The notes: generated by a model not told the origin, from the sequence alone. A stretch of 64,000 nt of DNA from Pollenia angustigena (GCA_930367215.1 OV884059.1:226423803-226487802); one strand, 5' to 3'. Shown: positions 20,851 through 33,010, counted from the stretch's first letter. Numbers and translations are program-made.

Positions 20851-22541
20851 GAATTGCACCCAAATCCGCTAGCTCGAACTGTTTAAAATGATGACAGCCA
20901 GACTCGCTTAAGGAGAAGGGATACTGCAGGACTTATCCGATTAGAAGTGCGCTTAACACCTACTATGTAAACAGACAACGTGTTGGCGAAAATTAAGTAT
21001 AAGAATAAGATTTTATTTATTGAAGCACAGCCGCGAATAGCGTTTTAACTTACAAAATAATTATTTCTCAGGAGAGCAAAAAAAAAACGTTTTTAACAGG
21101 CAGAATTATTTATTTTTTAGATTATTAAAAATAATGATAATAAAAACTTTTATGCAAAATATCAAGAAATTTTAATTTTAAATTACATGCAAATTTACAG
21201 TTTTTAATTTTTTTTTTTTTTTTTTGTGGAACAACGTTTCATATCCACAATCGCGATGTTAGTTAAAACGTTTTTCCACGCAAGCCGCTTTAAAAACGTT
21301 ATTTTACGTCGCAAAACCATTTCTTTGAATCATTTTGTTAGTAAGTAATCGAACCTCAAAATCGATTTCAAAATCGTTTAAGATTAATTTGCAAACTTAT
21401 TCTTTATATCACAAAGGGGGATACACCAGCATTTTTTTGGGAAACTACTAGAGAAATTGAACTAAGATTTTTACAGTCGGTAGATATGACTACTGTTTAT
21501 AATTTTCTTTCAAAAAGTGAAAATGTGTAAATTTTGAGATGGCCTTTAGAGGATAAAGTGCGCATGTACATTTCACATTCAAATTGTGTTCTTGTGTAGT
21601 CAATCAGAACTGTCACATAAATCAATTACGATCGAAAGTGATTCCGTATCTTCATCACTTTTGATCGTGACAAGCCTGAATGTATGGATAGTATTTCAAA
21701 GGATTATGACAATAGTTCCTGATCAGTGGCGACTGTTTCTTTGCTAAGTTACTATTAAGTTAGATAAGAGAAAACAAACATTTGCATGTCATTGATTACA
21801 TGCTTTTTGTTTTCCACTCTGCTTATAACTAGATTTAAATATCGCTCACACACTGGTCTGTTTGAATATTAGTATTTCTACAGGAATGCCATGGTTTAAT
21901 TCACCTGTTGTGTTTCTATTAGTATGTTGATTATCACAGAGCTGACTTTCAGTGTTTGTTTCGGTACGATATGTTTGGACTGTTTTGTTCACTGTCCATT
22001 GACTTTAATTTCTGAAGAACAAGAGCCCCTATATTAAATTTGAAAGTATTTATACTAATTGTACTAATACGTAAATACGTAAAACTACACCTTTAAACTT
22101 AGAAAACTGCATAAACATATGTACCACCTACACACGTGTGTACTCACAAAAACCATCTCAAGTTTTATTGTGCATGCCCATAATTTATCGATATAATTAA
22201 GATTTAAATTAGAAATTGCCAAAATTTTGATAAAAATTCAAAAATCGATTTTAAAGGCCCAATAATCGATTTCAGTATAAAATCGCATACGTAGATTCGA
22301 TTTCAAAAATCGATTTTTTTAACCACAAAATCGAAATCGATTTACCATTCCCTAGTATGTAACTTACAACGTTCTTTCACTGACCGACTCTTTGTAACGC
22401 ACTTTGAAGGTGTTAAGGTGCATAATTTTGGTGATTTGATGTTTAAACAGTGTAAGAGAGTAATGTTAACGGTAACCTGCAAAAAATCAGTTTTTGCAAA
22501 AAGTGGCTTTTACATCGATATTCGCGGCGTTGCTCTAATTA

Positions 22542-23296
22542 CACTATGCTAGTTGAAAAAATAGACGGGCACATGGCGTTTTAACATAATTTGTGTACGC
22601 TGAATCCAGTGGTGCTAACCGTTTTTTTATGTTAGCTCTTGTTATCGAGATATACCGTTATTTCGAAAATGGAGGAGGTTGCTCAAAATAAATTCGCGTA
22701 ACTCTAGTTTAGTTTATTGAAATTACTAAAAAAAATGCAGCTAGGCTTCTTAAATTTAGCCTGTACAGCGCGTAGGATGCTCCTAGATGGGCCAAATGTA
22801 TGACACACCCGACTTTATTTTTCATATGTATCAATCATTAATTTCTACCATACCCACCCGCTATCTCCATTCCTTAAGGGGGCTCCTATACAAAATGTTC
22901 AATGCAGACTAGAAATATATTGAAGAAAAAGCCCCATAACTGCCAAGGAATCGCCCCTAGGAATAACATTTTTTAACATTTTCTCGAGACATACTTGCCC
23001 CTTATCACCACTTCTTATGGAGCTCCCATACAAATTTTGCGTTTTATGAAAGTCTTAAATTAATTCTTAAGGGAAATTTTATTGCGAATTTCGGTTTTTT
23101 TAGTTTTTTTCAATCAGCTAAAGCGTTTTTGTGTTTGGCGAACATATGTTGTGCAACCTCCTCCATTTTCGAAATAACGGTATATCTAGAAAACAAGAGC
23201 TAACGGCTAGCACCACGGGATTCAGCGTACCCGAATTATGTTAAAACGACAAGTGCCCAGCTTGTCTAAAAAATGGTGTCAATTTTGAGCACAGTG
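22542..23296. mobile_element. CACTA-like element, TTA TSD, about 170-bp TIRs
   Basis: Ends CACTATGCTAG and, on the complement, CACTGTGCTCA, flanked by TTA on both sides (22539-22541, 23297-23299). Arms continue for about 170 bp: GGGCAC, CGTTTTAACATAATT, GTACGCTGAATCC, GGTGCTAVCCG, ATATACCGTTATTTCGAAAA, TGGAGGAGGTTGC. The CACTR start with a 3-bp duplication suggests EnSpm/CACTA or a relative. There is no transposase. Related pieces lie at 23958-24290 and 55030-55652. Confidence 0.75.
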
Positions 23297-23957
23297 TTAT
23301 TGTTAGTTGGTATTAAATTTATGAAGATGAAATAAATAAATGCTTAAAAAAACTAAAAACCTCAAATTTGAAAAAATCGAGTTAGGGCTTATGTATGAAC
23401 AACGATATACATATGTAACCTTTATATGGTCTAAGATCAATATTTTCAAAGTTACACGCGGAAGGACAAACTCATGTACATACATACATACTCACATACA
23501 TATCGCACACCTAGTTCAAAAGTGACTAAACTTAAAATTTTAATTTTTTAGGGTATATATTAGACTGGTCGCATCTTGTATGGGATTTTTTTTTTAAATT
23601 TAATTGTTTGTGCTGCTTAAAATATGAGGTTTGGTGTAAGAAATCATGATCTAATTTTTCAGGTCAATCCGACGGTGCCTAGCCGTGCCGGGTGGGGCCC
23701 AAAGTTTCCCATATTATAAAAAAAAACATATTTTCTATCAGATCTTTATAGTTATACTAGTTGAAAAGCCGAAAATTAAAAATATGGCTTCGTTACGATC
23801 TTCCGCAGAGAAAGTACTTCAATTGTGCCAAATTTCAGCTTCCTATGTCATCAGATGGCTTCAGAAAGTTGCGGAAAGAATAGGACATACATGCAAACAT
23901 CCTGACATACTAAGAAATTATATATTGTATAGATAGATTAAAGTATTTGCCGGTCGG

Positions 23958-24290
23958 GGTCGCTGAATCCAGTGGTGCTAGCCGTTTTTTTAGGTTAGCT
24001 TTGGTTTTCGAGATATACCGTTATTTCGAAAATTAAGGATGTTGCACAACATATGTTCGCGCAACTCAAAAACCCTTTAGCTTATTGAAAAACTAAAAAA
24101 AAAGAAATTCCTCAATAAAATTTACTTAAAGAAAGTTGAAACTTTTTTATTTATGTTGGCTTTGGTTTTCGAGATATGCCGTTATTTCGAAAATTAAGGA
24201 GGTTTCACAATATATGTTCGCGTAACTCAAAATCGCTTTAGTTTATTAAAAAACTAAAAAAAACTGAAATTCCACAATACTCTTACAAAA
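23958..24290. repeat. Tandemly duplicated arm of the CACTA-like family
   Basis: CGCTGAATCCAGTGGTGCTAG starts the first unit; the block TTTTCGAGATATRCCGTTATTT with AAAATTAAGGA and ATATGTTCGCG then recurs at about 24010 and 24170, giving two roughly 160-bp direct repeats of the element's left arm. Confidence 0.65.
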
Positions 24291-24742
24291 TACCAATTTA
24301 ACATAGAATTGATGTTGTCTTTGATAAGAATTGCTGTTGCCTTAAAATTGCCGTTGTTATTGCCGACGCCAAATAGAATAAGGGTAATTAATTAGACTTG
24401 CGTCAGTTCAAAATTTGCAAAAATATCAAAACTTGAAAAGAATTCAGCTAGAGTGACATAACCCAAAATAGTTCGGTAACTTGTGCAAATAACACGTCAT
24501 CCAAAATTACACAACTAAAAATTGTTCATTATCTAGTGTATAAATATCTAAAAAAAAAAAACTTTTTAGATCATAATCTATATGGATTTTCTATTAAATG
24601 GTCCAAAGATTTGTTTTTAACTAGTTTTTCTTAAGCCAAAAACAGTTTTTTTAGATTTCTGAAAAATTAAGTTTTATGAGTTGAGTCACTTTTGAACTAG
24701 GTGTGTTATTGTCAAAAATGCTTAACTGGTTTTGATTATTGA

Positions 24743-25130
24743 TTCGTTTCGATTCGGATCGAAATTTTCTCCGTTTTTTTGCAACTTTGTTATTCTGTGC
24801 CCATGTTCTGTAATTCCCGCGTTGAGAAACTTTTTGATTGAAATGTGAGAACTGAAACCAAAATACCATCAATTGAAACAAACATGTTTTTCTCACTAAA
24901 CTGTTACTGTAACATTTTTGGTGTGTAATAGCTGTAACGTAAGGAAATTATTCGCCAAAAATGTTACAGTAACAGTTTAGTGAGAAAAACATGTTTGTTT
25001 AAATTTATGGTATTTTTGCTTCATTTCTCACATTTCAATCGAAAAGTTTCTCAACGCGAGGGTTACAGTACATGGGCACAAAATACCAATTTTACCAAAA
25101 ACGGAGAAAATTTCGAACCGAATCGAAACG
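24743..25130. repeat. Long foldback (about 178-bp arms, 33-bp loop)
   Basis: Left arm 24743-24921 and right arm 24955-25130 are reverse complements with scattered mismatches. Matching blocks include CGTTTCGATTCGG, AAATTTTCTCCGTTTTT, GTTGAGAAACTTTT, AACATGTTTTTCTCACTAAA and CTGTTACTGTAACATTTTTGG. Transcription through it, as part of intron 1, would give a long hairpin RNA. GATTAT occurs just outside both arms (24733, 25142) and may be a short target duplication. Confidence 0.82.
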
Positions 25131-25343
25131 CAGAATAGGGGTGATTATGTTTTATTTATATTTATTCGTTTACATTTTTAATACACCCTCTATACCAGTG
25201 TTAAAGAATCCATAAAATGACCATGTAAATATTTGTTAAACGTTTTTTTTTTTTTTTTTTCTTTAACATTGACATTGAATTTTTTTGTGTTCTCTCTTAA
25301 TTTATACAAAAAAAATATGTGTATGTATGTATGTATGTAAGTA

Positions 25344-26188
25344 AAAGGTGTCTCAGTAAGAATGCACATTTTCATTTTAAAGTAAAAACACGTATTTTTT
25401 GAGATAGTTGCGATTTTTGTTATTGAACTGTAAAAACGACATGTTCCGATAAAGTATTGAATAAAATATCCGTCAAATGGCCACCACGGCTCTGTTGACA
25501 GGAAATTATTCTTTTCATGAAATTTTCCAAGATTTTTTCCCAGAAGTGCGGCTGTATCTCATCGATGAAGCGTAGGATCTCGGATTTAAGATCAGGTATT
25601 ATTTCTGGTTTATTTTATTTATAGAAAAAAATCGCACGGCGTTAAATCGCATGATCTTGGTGGCAAGTTGTCATCAGAATTTCTTAAGATAATTTGTTCT
25701 GGAAATCGATTGTTTTATGTGCAGTGTTGCAGGTGGCGCCGTCTTGCATAAACTACGTCGTTTATATCCATGCCGTCCAGTTGAGGTCACAAGAGCTCCG
25801 TTATCCTGTTCCTGTAACGCATGCTGTTCACAGTCACTGCAATTTCTGCCTCATCTTCAAAAAAGTAAGGCCATATCACGCCGCCTAACCAAAATCCGCA
25901 CCAGATAATTACTCGTGTGGGTGCATTTGTTTCTCATGGTTTGCATGAGGATTTTCTGAGCCAAAAATTCATTGGAGAAGATGAATTTTTTCGAACGGTC
26001 TCAGCATAATTTCCCGAATTTGTACAATAGATACGTTTTCGCAATTATAACGCGAGGTTCTTTCATAAAGTGCTCCATTTTTAATAATCAAAAGAAACAT
26101 ATATGACAGCTGCAAAATTTCAGAGTTGCCACTTGCACAAAAAAAATTACATTAAATTTCAAAAATGCACTCTTACTGAGACACCCTT
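25344..26188 (-). mobile_element. mariner/Tc1-type element with decayed transposase
   Basis: TIRs AAAGGTGTCTCAGTAAGAAT and AAGGGTGTCTCAGTAAGAGT are flanked by TA on both sides (25342-25343, 26189-26190), as for mariner/Tc1. On the minus strand the transposase can be followed: HEFLAQKILMQT, APTRVIIWCGFWLGG, PYFFEDEAEIAVTVNSMRYR, then DGMDINDVV and NLPPRSCDLTPCDFFL, with stops and frameshifts. The last block normally precedes the third catalytic Asp region. Dead copy, same broad group as the relic around 12.6-14.5 kb. Confidence 0.85.
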
Positions 26189-26417
26189 TATATGTACATA
26201 TGTATATCTATAAATATTTTATGCTTTAAGGTTAAAATTGCAATAAAATGTAGAACGAGTGGTTTTAAATAGACAAACAAAATACAAACATGGTATAATG
26301 GCAAAATATGTGAATAAAAGATAAAATGATTAAAATATAAATTTTACAACTTTTAGATAGTAATAAATGAATATTGATTTCTTAAATAAAACAGGCAGAT
26401 AAACAAAACTAACAAAA

Positions 26418-26470
26418 ACAAGTAAGAGTGCTATATTCGGCTGTTCCGAATCTTATATACCCTTCACCAT
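26418..26470 (+). repeat. Terminal hairpin of dispersed repeat family 2 (copy 1)
   Basis: AACAAGTAAGAGTGCTAT followed by a perfect hairpin ATTCGG-CTGTT-CCGAAT (26435-26451), then TATATACCCTTCACC. Matches copies at 53996-54047 and 38858-38897. The rest of the element is not delimited. Confidence 0.6.
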
Positions 26471-27836
26471 TGTGCGAGCATATCAAAAAAGCACACATGC
26501 ATACGCACGACTATACAAAATTAAAAACATGTCGTCAACATGGCATGAATCATTTGTACGCCAATTCATGTTCAAAGAAGAAAAAGGAAGAATCTTGTCA
26601 ATAAGACATGAGCCGTATGAAGTCAGACTTAGCAATCTGCTGTAAAATGAGTTGTCATTTATCTGACATTTCATTTATCTGTACGTTTGTTTATGGCAAA
26701 GCAATTTCACGTGTTCTCCAGCAATATAATCAGCAATTATTGCGCCATTGTTCTGCCGACGTTTTTGCTTGTGCTTAGCAAAAAAATTGCTACGTGGAGA
26801 CCCAGCGTTATGCGCATTCGATTTGAACATGGCATGACCATAACGCCGGCAGAGCAACGGTATTCATTTATTCACTTTCTTGTATGTGGCGAATACGTGT
26901 TGATGTTCATGTCCTGATTGACCACAATTTTTGTTGTTGTTGCGTTTGGTTGTATACAGAAAGTATATTGTATGGCCAACATCATGGAGCACTTGGATGT
27001 TAAGACGAATGTTAAGGCAACGATAGAAGCACATGGACAAAACAAGAACATAAACAGTCTACACCAGTAGAAGACATGTGCGGCAGCTGTTCTTACCTAG
27101 TTGATGGATAGTGGAGTCGATATAAATCGCAAATTAAAAACTGACCTGGGAGTAAGTGTTCCTGACCAGACTGTTTGCATTACTTTCAAATAAAATGGAA
27201 ACAATAGCCGAGTTGCAAGAACAAATCCCATGCTCAAACCAGTTTACATTGAAAACGCTTGAAATACGAGAAAAGTGTTTTTTCCGTTTATTATCATTGT
27301 CAAGATTTGCTTTTCGAACTGTAAGTTTTGATAATTTTTTCAGTTTCCATCACAGTCAAACTTTCTTTTGAAACTCTGACTTTCCTTCACTTTCCATATC
27401 ATGTTCTCTTTCCCTCTCAACAATAAGCATAAGCTTTCTGCAAGAAGACTTTTATAGTGTGAACCCAGACTAACACCAAATGTCCATGTGTAGACGGCGA
27501 AATCATACATACATACATATATCGCTAAATAATTGATAAGATTTAAATTTCTTTGACTTTTATATATATATATTTTTTTTTTTTTTGCTATTTTATAAAA
27601 AAGTATGTAATTGTAGAGATTTTGGATGCATTTCTTTATATTGCGCAACTGTAGTAGATAGGTACCTAAGTCAATAAGTTTGTTTGCGTCAAATAGTACC
27701 ACTCGCAGCGAACTTTAAAAATTGATGTTATTATTTTAGTTGGCCAGTTTTAAAATTTTAAGTAATTTTCCTATTTTTAAGCTTGTTAGGCCTGGAGCTT
27801 CAATGTAAATAAAACATCAATTTTATTACAGTTTTT

Positions 27837-27876
27837 CCAACGTTTCGTAGAGTATTTTTCTACTTCTTCAGGGGGT
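27837..27876 (-). ncRNA. Solitary hammerhead-like motif, Penelope pLTR remnant
   Basis: Minus strand reads CTGAAGA, then stem II GTAGA-loop-TCTAC, then GAAACGTTGG, the same box order as in the 421-460 motif. The core differs at the position after CTGA (A for T), the one core position known to tolerate substitution. No RT sequence adjoins it, so it seems to be an isolated pLTR fragment of another Penelope family. Confidence 0.6.
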
Positions 27877-28358
27877 GTCTATTTAAATATGTGTAAAAAC
27901 GTACATTATAATACAGTATTTTTTATTGATGTTGCTGAGGCTTGTACAAACATATTTTTGTTACCGCTGATGTTAGGAAATAAGTATGAACTTCGCGCAG
28001 AAACGTGCCTTTAATGATTAAGCTTTGTGTTTTTGTAAACCTAACCATTTAATTGCAAATATGGAATATCAATAATGCTTTGCAAGTTGAATTCATTCCA
28101 TCAAAGCTGCTTTTTCGATTTGTATGTATGTGTAATTTTGCTTCAAATGTATAATTTTGGACACAGTCATGTGTAATTTCCGAATTCTTCATTGGCAACA
28201 CTGGTCTGTAGGAAAGTTCTATACTTCTTCAGAGTAACAAACCTAAGCACTCGTCGAAAGTAGTGAAAGAATGGCTTCCCCGATCTAAATGTTATAGAGC
28301 ATTTATGAATAATTGGAAAAGAAATGTAAAAAACGTCAATAGTGGAGTGAAATAATAA

Positions 28359-28498
28359 AGCAACTCACGACACAAGTTGCATCCTTGCGAAAAAGCAAAA
28401 GTGCATTATTGTTGTACTGCTTATTGTCTATGTGGTTGTTGTTATGTTTTTGCACTTTTGCTTTTTCGCAAGGGTGCAAATTGTGACGTGAATTACCT
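28359..28498. mobile_element. 140-bp MITE, TAA TSD
   Basis: TAA at 28356-28358 and 28499-28501. Arms contain CACGACACAAGTTGCA / TGCAAATTGTGACGTG and the shared block CCTTGCGAAAAAGCAAAAGT. Fits a PIF/Harbinger-like MITE. Confidence 0.75.
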
Positions 28499-29360
28499 TA
28501 ATATTACTCCTAAAATCACCAAAAAAAATTGACATTATCTATGCCGTCTCGTTTATCTGATGTTTGATGTGCGTTTCGTTACAAATATTGTGAGGTTATC
28601 AACAGCCAAATACGATCAATTACAGGTTAAACAGATTTAATATTCAGAAAAAACAAATACGACTTAACGAAAATATCGAAATGTATGAAATTATTGCAAT
28701 TTAACGAGATTTTTTCAAGGGAACAACATTGTGTTAGGAATTATTGAGAATGAAAGATTTAAAGTGGTAGGAGTTATCGGGATTCTAACGTATATATAAA
28801 ATTTTTATATTAAAACCCAGTTTATGCTTTTCAAAACACAACCCAAGAAACAACAGGATTTTCGAGCATTTGAAATGCTTTTTTAACGTTTCTTCTATGT
28901 AAATGCTGTCAAATTTTAATTACATTTTGCTATTTTGAAACGAATTAAAAAATGAAAAAAATTTTTTTAGAGAAGTTATGTTTAACCATCTTCATTTTCA
29001 CTCTCGTACGCATTTTGTTTCTACGACACACCTGTTAATCTCAACTGTATTAAAAAAAAAAAAATTAAATAAAATGAAGACTAGGTAGGGCCGGGCTTTT
29101 GAGATGTGGATTAAGTTTTTTGAATCCCAAGAAAAACTTTGATAACTAATATTCATGTGGCAGTGTAAATAAAACTGAACTGGCAAAATAAAATAAAGTA
29201 ATTTGTTTTTATTTAGAGTTGACAAAAATCAACCAATTGTAGTCGGAACTGTAAGAAAAGATAAACTCACTGTTTATTGTTGTTGTGTTTGTTTAAGCTT
29301 TAATATTGTTACAAGTAAACTGGGGTTTATAATTCTTATTCGCTTAACAGTTTTATTTGT

Positions 29361-29525
29361 ATAATTTCTTTAGTTTTTCTAAAATCTTTGGATGAAGTTT
29401 CCTCACGATCTGGCCTAAGCAACCAGTGAAATCTGCATAGGAATAGCTTATCCGATCAACAATAAATTTCAGTTCATCAATAGTATGAAATGAAAATTTA
29501 GCACAATTAAACGAAACCTTTTTAA
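29361..29525 (-). pseudogene. Repeated coding-like C-terminal tail (copy 2)
   Basis: Minus-strand frame KVSFNCAKFSFHTIDELKF followed by IVDRISYSYADFTGCLGQIV, RKLHPKILEKLKKLYK and a stop. It shares its last 26 residues and stop position, plus about 100 bp of downstream DNA, with 5415-5495. The MITE at 29526-29735 interrupts it; removing that leaves a few more open codons before a stop. The family is not recognised. Confidence 0.5.
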
Positions 29526-29735
29526 CAGGCCTGTTCTGAAAATCACGTGATTTGCGGTTTTCTGGTGTTCTGAAAGTCATGCCGTTTTTGTGTTTCTCGG
29601 TGTGCTTTCGGCAATTGAAGATAACACCAAAGCACACAAAAACGGGACACTAAAATATAACACGTGTGATTTTAGTAGGCACATGTGATTTGAAATCACG
29701 TGATTTGAGTAAAAGTGATTTGCAGAACAGGCCTG
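29526..29735. mobile_element. 210-bp MITE (CAGGCCTGTTCTG), TAA TSD
   Basis: Ends CAGGCCTGTTCTGAAAATCAC and complement CAGGCCTGTTCTGCAAATCAC, flanked by TAA (29523-29525, 29736-29738). CACGTGATTT blocks lie inside both arms. Inserted in the coding-like tail at 29361-29525. Confidence 0.8.
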
Positions 29736-29753
29736 TAAATAAGTTTTAACTTA

Positions 29754-30226
29754 AAGGGTAATCACGATGATCATTGTGCCAATTTTGTAAATTTGCAGTG
29801 TGATTGATCGTGAGCATCCACTTTTTTTTTTGTTCAAATGTGCTATTTTTCTAAAAATTTATTATGGCAGCACTGTAAAAAAATCCGCATTTGTTCACAA
29901 TTAGTATACACATGCAAATTAAAATAAATTATTTCTTTTTAAATTATTTAAGTTTTATTCTCTATTTTATATTAAAACCCACGAAATTTAAAAGTTTCCT
30001 TAAAATACAATATGGCGCTTAATATGTCATATGTTATTGTTTACATTTGTTTGCAACTGAGCAAATATGTACTACTAATTTTGCTAATGGATTTTTTAGT
30101 GCAAACGAAGTAAAATAGAGCAAATTGCAAATACGTACATTTTGTTGCTGTGTTGTGCAAAAATGTGTATTTCTGCATGCATTTGCATCGTTTGCACACT
30201 TTGCACTACCCATCGTGATTTCCCTT
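29754..30226. mobile_element. 473-bp MITE (AAGGGWAATCACGATG), TTA TSD
   Basis: Ends AAGGGTAATCACGATG and complement AAGGGAAATCACGATG, flanked by TTA (29751-29753, 30227-30229). The interior is AT-rich with no ORF. Lies only 18 bp from the previous MITE. Confidence 0.78.
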
Positions 30227-30599
30227 TTAGTTTAATGTATTCTGAAACTGTTATTATTATTTCATTAAACTAAGCTGTTCCGTCAAAATTTTGTATTCAA
30301 AATTGGTAATGTCGGCACAAATCTGTTTTCAGATTAACTAAACCTAGTTAAACTGAGATTTTAAAAACCCAGCATAGGTATTAGTGCCGTTACGAATATC
30401 AATTTTTAATATTCGCGAATACTAACCTCTGCGCCAATATTCGCAGAATACGAAAAGCCAATCTGAAATCAAGCGCCAGATATCTCGATATTTCAATTTT
30501 AATTTAAAAAAAAAATTTCCCGCTTGCATCGATAAAAATAAATAAAAAAAAAGAAAACATCACACTTATTTAACAGCTTAATGACATTACGATGAATTT

Positions 30600-30809
30600 G
30601 GGCCTGTTCGTAAATTCATCACTGCAGTGCATCACACAACCAAACATTGCTTTGCACGGCCAATTTAAGTTTGCTGTTGATCTTTTTTGGCAGAAGCCAT
30701 TTCTCCACTCCGTATTTAAAACTTGGTTGTGCGTCATCTGCTTAAGCAAAGTTTTTTAGGGCATTTACATTTTCATTTGCAGCGCAGTGATGCATTTACG
30801 AACAGGCCC
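30600..30809. mobile_element. 210-bp MITE (GGGCCTGTTCGTAAATNCATCACTGC), 3-bp TSD
   Basis: Inverted ends GGGCCTGTTCGTAAAT plus CATCACTGC, flanked by TTT on both sides. Same family as 54353-54561 (209 bp, flanked by AAT), which shares GTTCGTAAATGCATCACTGC. Confidence 0.82.
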
Positions 30810-30997
30810 TTTGAAATTATCAACTTCGCACCTGGATGCCACTACTTAAATGTTAAGTGATGTGTGGGGGAAAGCTGAGCTCACATTTGGCTTTATCATG
30901 CCAAAAATAAAAGAATCAGTTGGAACGGTAAAAAAAAAAAACTTTTTCAATGTCGACAATGTTGTTAAAAGTAAAACCAAATTAAAAACAGAAACAA

Positions 30998-31560
30998 GTT
31001 TTTAAGTATACTCGGTCAAGCCCGACTATTTATATCCTACACCATAGTATAAAGACACGTTTTTGAGATTGTGCCTATTTGGGACCCATAAATAATATAA
31101 AATTATGTTATAAGATTAAGATTCATTTATATGAGTTTTTTGTGCGGAATATTATTTAAATATCAATATCTATATGAGGTTGGTACGTGTTAAACCGATT
31201 TTGGTGAGGAGTTTTATATGGGACTTATGGACAATTTTAGACCTGCCGTATAAAATTTGTCCATGCCATAGTAGTAGTTTTTAAGGAAGTTATGGCGTGT
31301 AAAGCTATTTTCGGGAGTGGTATTTAGATTGGAGCCATGATAAAATATAGACCGATTTAAACAAATTTTGCTAAGACAATTTATATTGCAATAAGATATT
31401 CTTGGACCATATTTAATGCCAATTTCACGATGTCGAAATAACGCTTTTCTTTCACACAAATTTATTTGAAACAAAAACAAATTTTTTGGAATTTGTTTTA
31501 AATAGTTCATAGCTGGAGTTGAATAAAGGCCGACGAAATCTAGAAACGCTTAACGTTTTT
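30998..31560 (-). repeat. Dispersed repeat family 1 (copy a)
   Basis: Begins AAACAAGTTTTTAAGTATAC with hairpin TCGGTCAAGCCCGA (31012-31025), then TATCCTACACCA. The body shares TAAGATTAAGATTCAT and GCGGAATATTATTTAAATAT with copy b. The end is not defined; it may run into the MITE at 31595. Confidence 0.6.
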
Positions 31561-31594
31561 CATAACTTATTTTTGTGGCGGCACAATACTTTAA

Positions 31595-31712
31595 CCCCCG
31601 TATTTATAAACGATTATTAAATTTAACAAACGTTTATTAAGGAGAATTTTCATACAAAATTTGTTTTGTAAACCTTTATTAAATTTAAATTTTTTTTTAT
31701 AAATACAGTCTT
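31595..31712. mobile_element. 118-bp MITE (GTATTTATAAA ends), likely TAA TSD
   Basis: CCCCCGTATTTATAAA and complement AAGACTGTATTTATAAA flank a palindromic AT-rich core (TATTAAATTTA / TTTAATAAAGG). TAA occurs on both sides (31592-31594, 31713-31715). The outermost bases match poorly. Confidence 0.55.
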
Positions 31713-32230
31713 TAATGTTTGTTTATTTTTTTTTTACTTTATTAAAAGAATATTATTATTTTGCGTAAGCTTTGTTCACAATCAGAGCAACAATTTCGTT
31801 TTTTCTTCCATCTTATTTCTTCCCAAAGTATTTTATATATTTTCCTTTCATTTTATAAATGTAACTTGAGTTTTTTTTTAAAAGTTGAGTCAATTAGAAC
31901 TTCAGCAACAATTTGTACGAAATTGTCTCCGTCGTTTAAAATAATTTTATTTAGTTTTGAATGAAAATTTTAACCAAATGCTGGAACAAATAATAATAAA
32001 TACGTGATATTGTTCTAGGCAAAATTTGCGAACGGTTTCTTTATTTAAAATGTGTGTGGTCGCGAAAAAAATTGTTGCTCTATTATGAATCACTGTTAGA
32101 ATCAAAATTGTACCAAATTAACATTAATTGTACCAAATTAACATAAATTGTACCAAAGTTTCGCTATAAAATAAAAAAGCATACATAGTAATTTATAATT
32201 CAATTATTATTCAATAAAAACAAAAATAAA

Positions 32231-33010
32231 ACAAGTAAAAAGGTACCTATAGTTGGTCAAGTCCAACCATTTGATACCCTACATTACATTATATAAATAC
32301 AAATTTTCGAGAGTGTACCTCTGATGGACCCCCCAGAACAAAATTATGTAATTGGATTTAAGATTCATATAAAAGTTCTTTGTGCCGAATATTATTTATG
32401 GCGATTTCTTTTCTGAGAAAAATATGTTACAGTATATACATGTAACATTTTCTAATGTTACCTATAATCACTCGAAGTGTTACCTGTTGTGCAATTTCAA
32501 TAGAACACAATTAGCGCTTTTATTTACAACTATTACACTTTCATCATTAATGTACTTAATGAGCGATTTTTAAAGCTATTTAAGCGGTTTCTGCACGCTA
32601 TTACGGGTTGGAAACAAATATTAACATCACTAATGGCTTATAAAAATTAAAACGATTATAATATAAATAGACTTTTTTGATTTTAATTTGTAAATATGTT
32701 TATATTTTGTTTTAAAACAAATTTTTTACAAAATTATAAGCGGTATGAATTATGACAAACAAAATAAAACATTTGTTGTACAAACAAAGTAGTAAGTACC
32801 AAAGTTGTAGAACAAGGCAGTATGAACACCTTAAGTTAAAGTAAGGGTAAAATATGCAACATGTTTTGCATGTTTTTCATCAACATATTCACAAAAGAAC
32901 TTGAAAATTGTTCCCACAGTTGTATTTTTTGTACAAACGAACACAAAAATGTAGAACATGTCACATTAATGCAACATTTTTCTCAGAAAAGAAATCGCCA
33001 TTAGATATCT
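32231..33010 (-). repeat. Dispersed repeat family 1 (copy b), split by a TTA element
   Basis: AAACAAGTAAAAAGGTACCT with hairpin GTTGGTCAAGTCCAAC (32252-32267), then TTTGATACCCTAC. The body aligns with copy a up to GCCGAATATTATTTA, where the 602-bp element at 32399 interrupts it. Confidence 0.6.
32399..33000. mobile_element. 602-bp TIR element (TGGCGATTTCTTTTCTGAG), TTA TSD
   Basis: Perfect inverted ends TGGCGATTTCTTTTCTGAG plus AAAAAT, flanked by TTA (32396-32398, 33001-33003). Inserted in repeat copy b; copy a supplies an approximate empty site. No ORF. PIF/Harbinger-like by duplication length. Confidence 0.82.

Noticed and set aside
23685..23936. Possible small protein gene
   Set aside because: No recognisable domain, low-complexity start, and flanked by repeat family sequence; likely chance.
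25694..25908. Overlapping plus-strand frames
   Set aside because: Antisense to the decayed mariner transposase in the 25344-26188 element.
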